Source of the DNA: Acinetobacter calcoaceticus ANC 3811 | GTDB taxonomy: Bacteria; Pseudomonadota; Gammaproteobacteria; Pseudomonadales; Moraxellaceae | Length of the DNA stretch: 64,000 nt | NCBI RefSeq assembly: GCF_000399665.1 | Contig: NZ_KB976986.1 | Coordinates: forward strand, 817,131 to 881,130 | Direction of reading: 5' to 3' | Shown here: piece by piece, positions 1 to 7,412 of the stretch | Numbering within the stretch: position 1 is the stretch's first letter | Layout of the letters: the number at the start of each line of letters is the position of its first letter | The notes under the pieces: generated by a model | What the model was told of the DNA's origin: nothing | Seen by the model: the letters and a program-made list of their open reading frames with translations, nothing else | Database searches by the model: none | Position numbers and translations under genes: made by a program

Positions 1-19
1 AATATAGAGAAAGAGACAG

Positions 20-688
20 ATGACTTTAAGATTAAGTGTTGCTGCAATTGGTTTATTACTCAGCGGTTCAGTATTTTCAGCAGTTGCGATTACAGCACCA
101 GAGGAAATTGTAATCCTTGCTGTGAATGGTCAAGAAGTCAATTCTGGGTTATTTCGTTCATCTAAAAATAATTATAAAGTCGATGCGGGTGAAACCAGCT
201 TAAGTGTGCGCTACCAAGAATATTTTGAACATTTAAATGGTGAGCATGACATTGTTAAATCTGGCGTAGTTACAATTCAAACGCCTACATTGCAAGACGG
301 GAAAACTTATAAGCTTTCGATGGTAGATGTACCTAAAGATTATGAAAATGCGAAAAAATATGCTGAGCAGCCAACAGTTGCTTTGTACAGTGCAAATAAT
401 GAATTAATTGTGAAACAAACGGGTGCAAACAATGAAGCAAAACCATGGTTTGCAACTGGCTTACTAGGTAAGGTAAGTGATTTTACGACTAAATCATCTA
501 AACCACAGCCTGAGGCCGTGTATGCATCGGCTAAACCTACTTACTCTCAGGTTGTACCAGCTCCAACGTCTATGCCGGTAACGGGTGTAGCACAAACGAA
601 TGATCAACGTTTAGTGGAAACTTGGCAGAAAGCCTCTAAAGCCGAGCGTCAAAAATTTATGGCATGGTTAGCTGAACAATCAAATTAA
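20..688 (+). CDS. DUF2057 (YccT-like) exported protein
   Basis: This is a 222-residue protein of the DUF2057/YccT family, small periplasmic proteins whose E. coli member has been linked to curli control. A signal peptide covers about residues 1-23 (hydrophobic core with SGSVFSAVA before ITAPEE). The family body follows (residues 25-130), with the typical opening about a value that the gene reports (EIVILAVNGQEV) and a GKTYKLSM stretch. The C-terminal part is low-complexity Ala/Pro/Ser, then a charged helix. A GAGACAG ribosome site precedes the ATG. A strong terminator follows directly, so the gene ends its transcript. The role in Acinetobacter is not known; the family call is firm, the function is not. 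Confidence 0.8.
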   Translation: MTLRLSVAAIGLLLSGSVFSAVAITAPEEIVILAVNGQEVNSGLFRSSKNNYKVDAGETSLSVRYQEYFEHLNGEHDIVKSGVVTIQTPTLQDGKTYKLSMVDVPKDYENAKKYAEQPTVALYSANNELIVKQTGANNEAKPWFATGLLGKVSDFTTKSSKPQPEAVYASAKPTYSQVVPAPTSMPVTGVAQTNDQRLVETWQKASKAERQKFMAWLAEQSN

Positions 689-702
689 TAAATTGCTATT
701 TT

Positions 703-735
703 AAATAAAGCCGATTTAATATCGGCTTTATTTTT
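703..735 (+). terminator. Rho-independent terminator of the DUF2057 gene
   Basis: A perfect 13-bp stem (AAATAAAGCCGAT with its complement) closes a 5-base loop TTAAT and runs into a T tract. It lies 14 bases after the stop codon. Confidence 0.9.
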
Positions 736-746
736 AGAATTTTTAT

Positions 747-760
747 AAATAGCCTAAGTA
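747..760 (+). repeat. Intergenic motif AAATAGCCTAAG(C/T)A, copy 1
   Basis: The sequence reads AAATAGCCTAAGTA and sits 7 bases before the acetyltransferase start codon. It is one of five same-strand copies in this window, all between genes. Function unknown. Confidence 0.6.
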
Positions 761-766
761 TACTTT

Positions 767-1291
767 ATGACTAATTTAAATTTCCGTTTAGCTCAATTTG
801 CCGATATTCCACAACTCGTAGATTTAATTAACAAGTCTTATCGAGAACAACAAGGTCGAAGTTGGACAACAGAGCTTGAGTGGGTAAAAGGACAACGTAT
901 TACAGAGCATCAATTAGAAGAACAGCTACAATTAGTGAATTCGACATTATTGGTAGCGGAAACTAATCCTTCTAAAATTGTTGCATGTATTGGTCTCACA
1001 TTTGAAAATAATCAGGTTGAGGTTGGGACGTTTTGTACGGATCCTCATGTTCAAAATATGAGAATAGGCCGATCTGTTTTGGAATATGCAGAGCAATATG
1101 CATTGAAAGAAGATCCTCATCTGGTCAATGCTGTCATGTATGTGTTGGATGTTCGTTCAGAATTGATAGCTTATTATGAACGACGTGGATATATGAAGAC
1201 GGGTAATGAACAGCCGTATCCAGTTGACGCAGATGTAGGGGTGCCAATGGTACTTATTAAATTAATTGAAATGAAAAAAGACCTCAAATGA
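767..1291 (+). CDS. GNAT family N-acetyltransferase
   Basis: This 174-residue protein has the GNAT fold: N-terminal FRLAQFADIPQLVDLINKSY, a central beta region with VGTFCTDPHVQNMRIGRSVLEYAEQYA (the acetyl-CoA binding V/I-x-P...GIG region, here degenerate as MRIG), and the late AYYERRGYMKTG signature typical of the family. Such enzymes move an acetyl group from acetyl-CoA to an amine; the substrate cannot be told from sequence. It stands alone between a terminator and a convergent cyd operon. No clear ribosome site is visible; the motif AAATAGCCTAAGTA occupies that place. The family is secure, the substrate unknown. Confidence 0.85.
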   Translation: MTNLNFRLAQFADIPQLVDLINKSYREQQGRSWTTELEWVKGQRITEHQLEEQLQLVNSTLLVAETNPSKIVACIGLTFENNQVEVGTFCTDPHVQNMRIGRSVLEYAEQYALKEDPHLVNAVMYVLDVRSELIAYYERRGYMKTGNEQPYPVDADVGVPMVLIKLIEMKKDLK

Positions 1292-1302
1292 GGTCTTTTT
1301 TT
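1274..1302. terminator. Bidirectional terminator between the acetyltransferase and ybgE
   Basis: AAAAAAGACCTCA pairs with TGAGGTCTTTTTT around a short loop. It overlaps the acetyltransferase stop codon and lies between convergent genes, with A and T runs on both sides. Confidence 0.8.
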
Positions 1303-1304
1303 GT

Positions 1305-1604
1305 TTAGGTTAGAAACCAGATGTAATAGCCTAAAAGCATGAGAGGCCATGCTATCCATGGGCTAAATAGCCATTTCCATAACCAGAAGTTAGGTACGAA
1401 ACCTACTCCGTAAATAAACCCACCAGAAATACCGATCATTACCAACATGAGTTGACTATGATTGTAGTGTCCGTTGGCATCTAACATCAGTGAAGGGTAA
1501 ACCAACAAAATTGCAGCAAGAGGCAATGCCAACAGAAAAGAAAGGGCCATCGCAAATGCTTGAGCTTTTCGATGATTTGATGCTGTCATTGCTTTTGCCA
1601 TCAT
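1305..1604 (-). CDS. ybgE: Cyd operon protein YbgE
   Basis: A 99-residue membrane protein with three hydrophobic segments (about 15-37, 50-70 and 77-97). It is the last gene of the cytochrome bd operon, directly after cydX, and matches the YbgE family by position, size and its Trp-rich C-terminus (WLWKWLFSPWIAWPLMLLGYYIWF). YbgE is a conserved operon partner of the bd oxidase whose exact role is not settled. The first ATG follows the cydX stop without a gap; a second ATG directly after it is an equally good start. Confidence 0.8.
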   Translation of the reverse strand: MMAKAMTASNHRKAQAFAMALSFLLALPLAAILLVYPSLMLDANGHYNHSQLMLVMIGISGGFIYGVGFVPNFWLWKWLFSPWIAWPLMLLGYYIWFLT

Positions 1605-1706
1605 TTATTCCTCATCTAGATTTTGATGATGTTCGATATAAAGTGCACTGAGTACACCTGCAAAACATGCCATCAAAATGCCAAGGATCCATGCGAAATA
1701 CCACAT
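1605..1706 (-). CDS. cydX: Cytochrome bd oxidase small subunit CydX
   Basis: A 33-residue protein, too short for ordinary gene finding. It begins MWYFAWILGILMACFAGVLS and ends with an acidic tail (NLDEE). This matches CydX, a single-helix subunit that stabilises the heme b595/d site of cytochrome bd: conserved start MWYFxWxLG, one membrane helix, acidic C-terminus. An AAGGAG ribosome site lies 6 bases before the ATG. It fits between cydB and ybgE, as in E. coli. Size, motif and place all agree. Confidence 0.93.
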   Translation of the reverse strand: MWYFAWILGILMACFAGVLSALYIEHHQNLDEE

Positions 1707-1716
1707 TTGCTTCTCC

Positions 1717-2862
1717 TTAATACAAGCTATGCGAGTTTGACTCGATGTGTTTGTTGGTAATGACGCCCCACATTTTGTAATAAGACCAACTGGTATAGAT
1801 CAAAATGAGTGGTACAAAAATGCCAGCAGCGACTGTCATCACGCCTAAAGTAAGGTGGCTTGAAACAGCATCCCACATCGTCAAGCTAGAATTAGGATTA
1901 ATGCTAGATGGAAGTAAGAATGGGAATAGTGCAAAGCCTGCTGTTAAAATTGCTCCGACAATCATTAAACTTGTGCCAGTGAAACTTAAACCTGCTTTTG
2001 CTTTTGATGAGGCAAAAATTGCGATGATTGCGCCTAAGATTGCCAGAACTGGAGCAACTTTAGTCACTGGATAGATGCTGTAGTTGTTCATCCAGCCAGG
2101 GTTGCTATTGGTAACCACTTCTTTAGCTAAAGGGTTGAGTGCAGCATTTGGATTAATAGCAACTGCATAGCTATAACCGGGTACTTGCCCAAAATACAGC
2201 CATGCCCCCATAACAAGAAAACAGATTAAAAATATAGCTGCCATGATCTGCGTTGCTTTGGCAGAGCGCTGTTTTAAAGCGTCGTCTGTACGCAACATGA
2301 GCCATGCACCACCATGCGCACAGAGCATAGATAGACTGACAACACCACAAATTAAAGCAAATGGGTTGAGAAGGGCAAAAAAGCTGCCTGTATATTCAGA
2401 GCGTAGCGTGTCATCTAAACTAAATGGTAAGCCCAGAAATAAATTACCGAAGGCAACACCAAACACAAGGGCTGGAACAGCACCACCAATGCACAGGCCC
2501 CAGTCCCAAGAATTACGCCATTTTGTGTTTGCAAGTTTTGAACGGTAATCAAAACCTACTGGTCGCAAGAAAAGGGCGAATAAAACCAGCAGTAAAGCCC
2601 AATACATACCTGAGAAGGCTACCGCATATACCATTGGCCATGCGGCAAATAGTGCACCACCCGCCGTAATAAACCAGACTTGATTCCCATCCCAGTGCGG
2701 TGCAATCGTATTGATCGCAGCACGGCGTTCGCTATCGGTTTTTCCAACAAAAGGCATGAGAGCCATGGAACCCATATCGAAGCCATCGGTCAGAGCGAAG
2801 CCGATCAGTAGTACGCCAACTAACACCCACCAAATGATTTTTAATAGTTCATATTCAATCAT
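1717..2862 (-). CDS. cydB: Cytochrome bd ubiquinol oxidase subunit II
   Basis: CydB is the second large membrane subunit of the bd-type quinol oxidase, which reduces oxygen to water with high affinity. At 381 residues it has the usual length. The N-terminus ([28 protein letters not shown]) is the family signature, followed by [23 protein letters not shown], with eight to nine membrane helices. The start overlaps the cydA stop by four bases (ATGA), implying translational coupling. Downstream come cydX and ybgE. Confidence 0.97.
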   Translation of the reverse strand: MIEYELLKIIWWVLVGVLLIGFALTDGFDMGSMALMPFVGKTDSERRAAINTIAPHWDGNQVWFITAGGALFAAWPMVYAVAFSGMYWALLLVLFALFLRPVGFDYRSKLANTKWRNSWDWGLCIGGAVPALVFGVAFGNLFLGLPFSLDDTLRSEYTGSFFALLNPFALICGVVSLSMLCAHGGAWLMLRTDDALKQRSAKATQIMAAIFLICFLVMGAWLYFGQVPGYSYAVAINPNAALNPLAKEVVTNSNPGWMNNYSIYPVTKVAPVLAILGAIIAIFASSKAKAGLSFTGTSLMIVGAILTAGFALFPFLLPSSINPNSSLTMWDAVSSHLTLGVMTVAAGIFVPLILIYTSWSYYKMWGVITNKHIESNSHSLY

Positions 2863-4445
2863 GATAAGGCCTCCCCATTAACTGCGGTTTTCGGTTCTTG
2901 CTTTTCAAAATGATATTTACCAGTGTGCAAAGAGCTTGGTCCTAGACGAGCAAATTTAATCATTAAGTACATTTCAATAATTAAAAGTGCGGTATAGAAC
3001 GCTGCTAGCGCAAGAATCGAACCCCATACATCACCAGTACTTAAACTAGAAGTAGATAGGTGGGTTGGTAAAATTTCACCAATAGACCATGGTTGACGGC
3101 CGCCTTCAGCTACATACCAACCAGTTTGTGCAGCAATCCAAGGAAGTGGCAGACCAAACAATGCATATTTAAGTAGCCAAGGTTTATTTTCAGCATTTCT
3201 TTTTGCTACAGCCCAAGTTGCTAAAATGAAAAGTAATAGCATTAAGAAGCCAGAGGCAACCATTGCACGGAAAGAGAAAAATAGCGCTGTAACATTTGGA
3301 ACAGTATCTTTTACAGCAGCTTTAATATTTTGCTCGCTTGCATCAACTACATTTGGTGCATATTTTTTAAGAAGTAGGCCATAACCTAGATCTTTTTGAT
3401 TTTTTTCAAATGAAGCCAATAACTCTGGTGAGCGATCACCTGCACGTAACTTTTCAAGTTCAGCATAGGCAAGCATACCGTTGCGAATACGGACTTCATG
3501 CTGTTGCATGAGGTCTTTAAGACCAGTAACTTCTTTGGTTGTTGAACGAGTTGCAATTAAACCTAATGCGTAGGGAATTTTAACTGCATAATCTGTCCGC
3601 ATTTCTTCATGATTTGGTACACCAAACAAAGTAAACGGAGCAGGAGCAGGGTGGGTATCCCATTCAGCTTCAATCGCAGCGAGTTTAGTTTTTTGAACAT
3701 CACCTAGCTCATAGCCAGATTCATCACCTAACAAAATCACTGAAAGTGTAGATGCAAGACCGAAAATTGCCGCAATTGCAAATGAACGACGTGCGAAAGG
3801 AAGGTCACGTTTTTTAAGCAAGTAGTAGCTTGAGATGGCAAGTACAAAAATTGCACCAGTTACATAACCTGCAGATACAGTGTGTACAAATTTAACCTGA
3901 GCTACAGGGTTAAAGATAAGTGCGCCGAAATCAACTAATTCCATGCGCATCGTTTCAAAGTTGAATGCAGCACCTACTGGGTTTTGCATCCAACCATTAG
4001 CCACTAAAATCCAGAGCGCTGACATGTTAGAACCTAGTGCAACTAACCATGTTACGCCTAGATGCTGAACCTTAGTTAACCGGTCCCATCCAAAGAAAAA
4101 TAGACCAATAAATGTCGACTCAAGGAAGAATGCCATCAGGCCTTCGATTGCTAATGGAGCACCGAAAATATCACCAACATAATGTGAGTAATAAGCCCAG
4201 TTTGTTCCAAATTGGAACTCCATTGTTAAGCCAGTCGTAACCCCTAAAGCAAAGTTAATACCAAATAATTTTCCCCAAAATTTAGTCATATCTTTGTAAA
4301 TTTCTTTACCAGAAATGACATAAGTGGTTTCCATGATGGCAAGGATAAATGCCAAACCTAAAGTTAAAGGGACGAAAAGAAAGTGATACATTGCGGTCAT
4401 CGCAAATTGAAACCGCGAAAGATCAACCACGCTTTCAGAAATCAT
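2859..4445 (-). CDS. cydA: Cytochrome bd ubiquinol oxidase subunit I
   Basis: CydA carries all three hemes of the bd oxidase and the quinol site. In 528 residues one sees the N-terminal [21 protein letters not shown] with the heme ligand His21 (E. coli His19), the Q-loop region between about 240 and 330 rich in charged residues, and the GRQPW signature near residue 440. I place the start at the ATG that overlaps the cydP stop (TGATG), with AAGGAG 8 bases upstream; the in-frame TTG before it is less likely. The gene is first after cydP in the minus-strand operon cydP-cydA-cydB-cydX-ybgE. Confidence 0.96.
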   Translation of the reverse strand: MISESVVDLSRFQFAMTAMYHFLFVPLTLGLAFILAIMETTYVISGKEIYKDMTKFWGKLFGINFALGVTTGLTMEFQFGTNWAYYSHYVGDIFGAPLAIEGLMAFFLESTFIGLFFFGWDRLTKVQHLGVTWLVALGSNMSALWILVANGWMQNPVGAAFNFETMRMELVDFGALIFNPVAQVKFVHTVSAGYVTGAIFVLAISSYYLLKKRDLPFARRSFAIAAIFGLASTLSVILLGDESGYELGDVQKTKLAAIEAEWDTHPAPAPFTLFGVPNHEEMRTDYAVKIPYALGLIATRSTTKEVTGLKDLMQQHEVRIRNGMLAYAELEKLRAGDRSPELLASFEKNQKDLGYGLLLKKYAPNVVDASEQNIKAAVKDTVPNVTALFFSFRAMVASGFLMLLLFILATWAVAKRNAENKPWLLKYALFGLPLPWIAAQTGWYVAEGGRQPWSIGEILPTHLSTSSLSTGDVWGSILALAAFYTALLIIEMYLMIKFARLGPSSLHTGKYHFEKQEPKTAVNGEALS

Positions 4446-4639
4446 CAACGTGTCTCCTTAATGTTGGAAATGTTATCGCCAGCAATATGCTCAGCGACCT
4501 GATTGTCGAAATTTTTGGGGATGGTGGGAGCATCAAACCAAATATGTTTAATCATTAAAAGAAGCACTATTTTTATTATTAGAATAATAGTGATTTCTTT
4601 AATTAAACGACTATTAAGATTTTTAAAATAAAGGCTCAT
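4445..4639 (-). CDS. cydP: Putative bd oxidase small subunit CydP
   Basis: A 64-residue protein with one strong membrane helix (about 15-33, [20 protein letters not shown]) followed by a soluble tail ([19 protein letters not shown]). It matches the CydP type, a small protein encoded just upstream of cydA in Acinetobacter and other non-enteric proteobacteria, and thought to join the bd oxidase. Its stop overlaps the cydA start. GAGG stands 8 bases before the chosen ATG; a shorter form starting at Asn-Ser-Arg-Leu is less likely. The operon thus encodes a small single-helix partner at each end, cydP and cydX. Confidence 0.8.
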   Translation of the reverse strand: MSLYFKNLNSRLIKEITIILIIKIVLLLMIKHIWFDAPTIPKNFDNQVAEHIAGDNISNIKETR

Positions 4640-4742
4640 AAATTAAACCTCATTTGATAATAATTTTATTATTAATCAAAATATAATAAAAATAAACATT
4701 AAATATATTTAAAATGAATATTTAAATAATTAGTTTATATAA

Positions 4743-4925
4743 AACAAGTACTTGTTATTTTAAAATAAATATCATACTAAAATGGTTTGAATTGATTGTT
4801 AATTCCAACTAAAACACTTGTAAATAAAAAATATAAAGTTTATTAAAATAGTTTGTTTTAATTTAATACCAACTAAAATGGTTGTATATAATATTTATTA
4901 ACTTTATTTCCAACTAAGGTGCTCG
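4743..4925. promoter_or_regulatory. Repeat array upstream of the cyd operon
   Basis: In the AT-rich 376-base gap before cydP there is a perfect 14-bp palindrome AACAAGTACTTGTT (4743-4756) followed by five degenerate copies of CCAACTAAAATGGTTGTA. Their ACTAAAA cores start at 4776, 4808, 4842, 4872 and 4913, so the spacings are 32, 34, 30 and 41 bases, close to whole turns of the helix. The best copy (4870-4885) is an imperfect inverted repeat (CAAC...GTTG). This looks like a cooperative operator array controlling cyd transcription. No gene is seen in the gap. Confidence 0.5.
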
Positions 4926-5015
4926 GAATAATAATTAATTAATTAAATAAATAAGAAAATAAGGGCGCAATAAAGCCTGCAAAAAGCAATAATGGACTAC
5001 AACAATTATTAAGAA

Positions 5016-5624
5016 TTAATCGGGTGCAAAAAGATCGTTGGATACAGAGATTTTTTTGGCCACATAATGGCTTTTATGCACTCTGACAAGAATGACTTGG
5101 GAGTGTAATTCGAGTTCGCCATATTCTGGTTCTACTTGAACATAGTGAAGTTGGCCAAATTCATCACGTACGCGTGCTTGAGCAGAAAAACCAGGTCTGG
5201 CATTACCACTTGAAATAGTAGCTAATCGACCTAAGAGGTTATAGTTAGTATGAGTAAGCTTTGGCTTAATTACTTGGTCAAGGCAGTGAATCATGAACAC
5301 AGTAAAAAAGATTGCGATGACTAGTGCGGGGACGATTAAATAAAATGGTGAAATAAAGTAATGCTGTATTGCGAAGAAAGAGAGTTGTAAAAAGTAACCT
5401 GCATAACTGAAATTGATGAGTAAAAAAACGAAAATTAAAGCTTTAGAAAATTTAACATTAAGTAGCGGTGAGTTAGAAAGCCAATCCGGTGCAATTTTTT
5501 TGAGTAACTGACTTGGACGGAGTCCAATATACATACCAATGGTTTCTACCACGCTGAGCAATATCAAAGCCACTACACTTAAGTGAAATGGCATAAGATA
5601 ATAATTGAAAAAGAAATCAGCCAT
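5016..5624 (-). CDS. YqiJ-like (OB-fold, DUF1449) inner membrane protein
   Basis: This 202-residue protein has an N-terminal membrane half (helices about 10-32, 62-85 and 95-118) and a C-terminal beta-rich half (residues 130-195: LLGRLATISSGNARPGFSAQARVRDEFGQLHYVQVEP...), typical of the YqiJ/DUF1449 OB-fold proteins that often partner flotillin-like proteins. No flotillin gene is nearby here. It runs on the minus strand after the Rieske gene with a 25-base gap, so the two may be co-transcribed with the kinase upstream. Family assignment is probable; function is unknown. Confidence 0.65.
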   Translation of the reverse strand: MADFFFNYYLMPFHLSVVALILLSVVETIGMYIGLRPSQLLKKIAPDWLSNSPLLNVKFSKALIFVFLLINFSYAGYFLQLSFFAIQHYFISPFYLIVPALVIAIFFTVFMIHCLDQVIKPKLTHTNYNLLGRLATISSGNARPGFSAQARVRDEFGQLHYVQVEPEYGELELHSQVILVRVHKSHYVAKKISVSNDLFAPD

Positions 5625-5649
5625 GGCAGAAACTCTAATGTTTATAGCT

Positions 5650-5958
5650 TCAGTCTACGATATAGATACCGCCATCTGAATGTACTTTAAGCTCAACTTT
5701 ATTTAAAAAATCACCTAAACAAGGACCTGAAATACATTCGCCAGTTTCCACAGAAAATAAAGCACCGTGGGTAGAGCATTGGATATATTCTTTGTCTTGA
5801 TCTAGAAATTGATTTTCTAAATATTCAAGCTCAGTTTGTAGGTGAGGGCATAAATTCTGATAAGCATAGAATGCGCCGTCACGTTGCGTAACGAAAATAG
5901 TAGTTCCTTGTAAAGTGTCAAAAGCCCTAGCTTCGCGCTCAGGAACTTCTTCCGTCAT
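5650..5958 (-). CDS. Rieske [2Fe-2S] domain protein
   Basis: A 102-residue single-domain Rieske protein. Cys37-x-His39 (NLCPHLQTELE) and Cys61-x2-His64 (CSTHGALFS) form the cluster site, and GECISGPC closes the fold. Such proteins serve as electron carriers or ferredoxin subunits of oxygenases; no oxygenase partner is next to it. I start at the ATG preceded by AAGGATC 5 bases upstream, 16 bases after the kinase stop. A longer reading frame of 123 residues overlaps the kinase gene and lacks such a site. Confidence 0.85.
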   Translation of the reverse strand: MTEEVPEREARAFDTLQGTTIFVTQRDGAFYAYQNLCPHLQTELEYLENQFLDQDKEYIQCSTHGALFSVETGECISGPCLGDFLNKVELKVHSDGGIYIVD

Positions 5959-5974
5959 ACAGATCCTTTCCATT

Positions 5975-6979
5975 TCAAGCACATTCCTTCTGAAAATTTT
6001 CAAGAAGTTTAGCATAATCATTAACAGCTAAACGTGGACCAAATTGAGAGACTACTTCACTCGAAATTAAGATAGCTAACTGAGCTGCCGCATTCAAATC
6101 TTGATGGTAATTTAGGGCATATAGGAATGCGCCTGCAAATGCATCGCCTGCACCATTTGTGTCAACGGCTTCAACATGACGTCCAGCAACATGGAAATGT
6201 TGAGCTGGGTTAGAAACTAAAGCACCTTTAGCACTTTGTGTAATGACTACTGTATGATTTTTAAAACGTAATTGAGCCAGAGCATCTTCTACGGATGTTG
6301 TATTTGTATACATTAAGGCTTCTTGTTCATTACAAAATAGTAAATCTACGCCATCATCCATAAGTTCTTCCAAGCCTTCGCGAGCGTATTGCACCATCGC
6401 AGGATCTGAAAGAGATAGGGCGATTTTAACGCCATTTGCTTTTGCAATTTCTCTTGCTTGTTTTACAGCTTTACGAGCCGTTTCACTTGTAGAAAGATAA
6501 CCTTCAATATAAAGCCATTTTGCTGTTTTTAATGGTTCAAAATCGATTTGATCTTGAGAGAGTTCAGCTGTAATACCCAAATAGGTGTGCATTGTGCGTT
6601 CAGAGTCTGGGCTAATGAGTACCATACAGGTACCAGTTACGCCTTCGCTAATCGATTTTGGTGTGGTCTGGATGTTAGCTTCATTTAGACCTTGCAGATA
6701 AATTGCACCTAAATCATCGTTACCAACGCGGCAACCGTAAAAAGCGCTTCCACCTAATGCACTGAAAGCTACAGTCGTATTTGCCGCTGAACCACCACTT
6801 GCTTGACCTTTGTAGTCTTGGTGCTGTTTTAACTCTGCATAAAGAGCAGATTGAGTGTCACCATCGGACAACTGCATTGTGCCTTTTTGCAGGCCTTGTT
6901 GATTCAGAAAATCATCAGACACTTTAAATTCTTGGTCGATTAATGCATTACCAATTGCAAAAAGATCTACAGTTGCCAT
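5975..6979 (-). CDS. PfkB family sugar/nucleoside kinase (adenosine kinase type)
   Basis: This 334-residue protein belongs to the ribokinase/PfkB family. It shows the N-terminal DLFAIGNALIDQEF, the first signature GGSAANTTVAFSALGG near residue 65-80, and the C-terminal DTNGAGDAFAGAFLY signature with the catalytic Asp near residue 285. The DxxEF/VSDDFL start and length resemble adenosine kinases annotated in this genus, which phosphorylate adenosine to AMP; other nucleosides or sugars remain possible. I chose the ATG; an in-frame GTG lies four codons upstream, and neither has a good ribosome site. The Rieske gene follows after 16 bases. Confidence 0.82.
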   Translation of the reverse strand: MATVDLFAIGNALIDQEFKVSDDFLNQQGLQKGTMQLSDGDTQSALYAELKQHQDYKGQASGGSAANTTVAFSALGGSAFYGCRVGNDDLGAIYLQGLNEANIQTTPKSISEGVTGTCMVLISPDSERTMHTYLGITAELSQDQIDFEPLKTAKWLYIEGYLSTSETARKAVKQAREIAKANGVKIALSLSDPAMVQYAREGLEELMDDGVDLLFCNEQEALMYTNTTSVEDALAQLRFKNHTVVITQSAKGALVSNPAQHFHVAGRHVEAVDTNGAGDAFAGAFLYALNYHQDLNAAAQLAILISSEVVSQFGPRLAVNDYAKLLENFQKECA

Positions 6980-7412
6980 ATGTGTTGTCACAAATAAAAA
7001 AATCAGATTGCTAAGTTTACACCATTGCTTGGATTTGCTGTAGTTTGTTGAATAAAATTCAGTTAATTCAAAAATTAGAAGGGAAAATATTGTTGTTTAA
7101 ATACTATTAAGATCATAAGTAGGTCAGCTCAGGCATTTTATGAGCATCTTCATTATCAACTTTAAGGAATTTAAAGATGGCTATGGAGAGAGGTCCGTTA
7201 CTTTATTAAAAAATGGGGGGCTAGCGGAATAAATACACCTCATAGTAATTCTTTTTTTAATAAGATGATTTTTAAAGTTAGGGCTGATTTAACAAGGCCA
7301 TTGAACTCATAGTTTTAATAAATATTATCAATTAATAATGATTCTTGCTAATATTTACAAATACAGTGTATTTCATTGAAACTTCGCATGAAATTTTTCG
7401 TAGCGAACTTAC
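6980..7412. other. Intergenic region upstream of the siderophore receptor
   Basis: This stretch separates a minus-strand kinase from the plus-strand receptor gene. It holds a reading frame for a 30-residue peptide (ATG at 7140, stop at 7232) with no convincing ribosome site, and a Fur-like palindrome at 7323-7352. Otherwise it is AT-rich with no recognisable element. Confidence 0.4.
7323..7352 (+). promoter_or_regulatory. Possible Fur box
   Basis: The sequence contains TTATCAATTAATAATGATT followed by CTTGCTAAT. It resembles overlapping NAT(A/T)AT hexamers of Fur sites (consensus GATAATGATAATCATTATC) and lies 60-90 bases before the start of a TonB-dependent siderophore receptor, where iron control is expected. 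The match is imperfect. Confidence 0.4.

Noticed and set aside
1324..1338. Near-copy AATAGCCTAAAAGC of the intergenic motif in ybgE
   Set aside because: It lacks the AAG(C/T)A end, lies in coding sequence and is explained by the YbgE codons.
1805..2669. Plus-strand frames within cydB
   Set aside because: They are antisense shadows of cydB without ribosome sites or recognisable domains.
4640..5015. Insertion-sequence scar in the AT-rich gap upstream of cydP
   Set aside because: The repeats are short, regularly spaced and not inverted ends; no transposase fragment or target duplication is visible.
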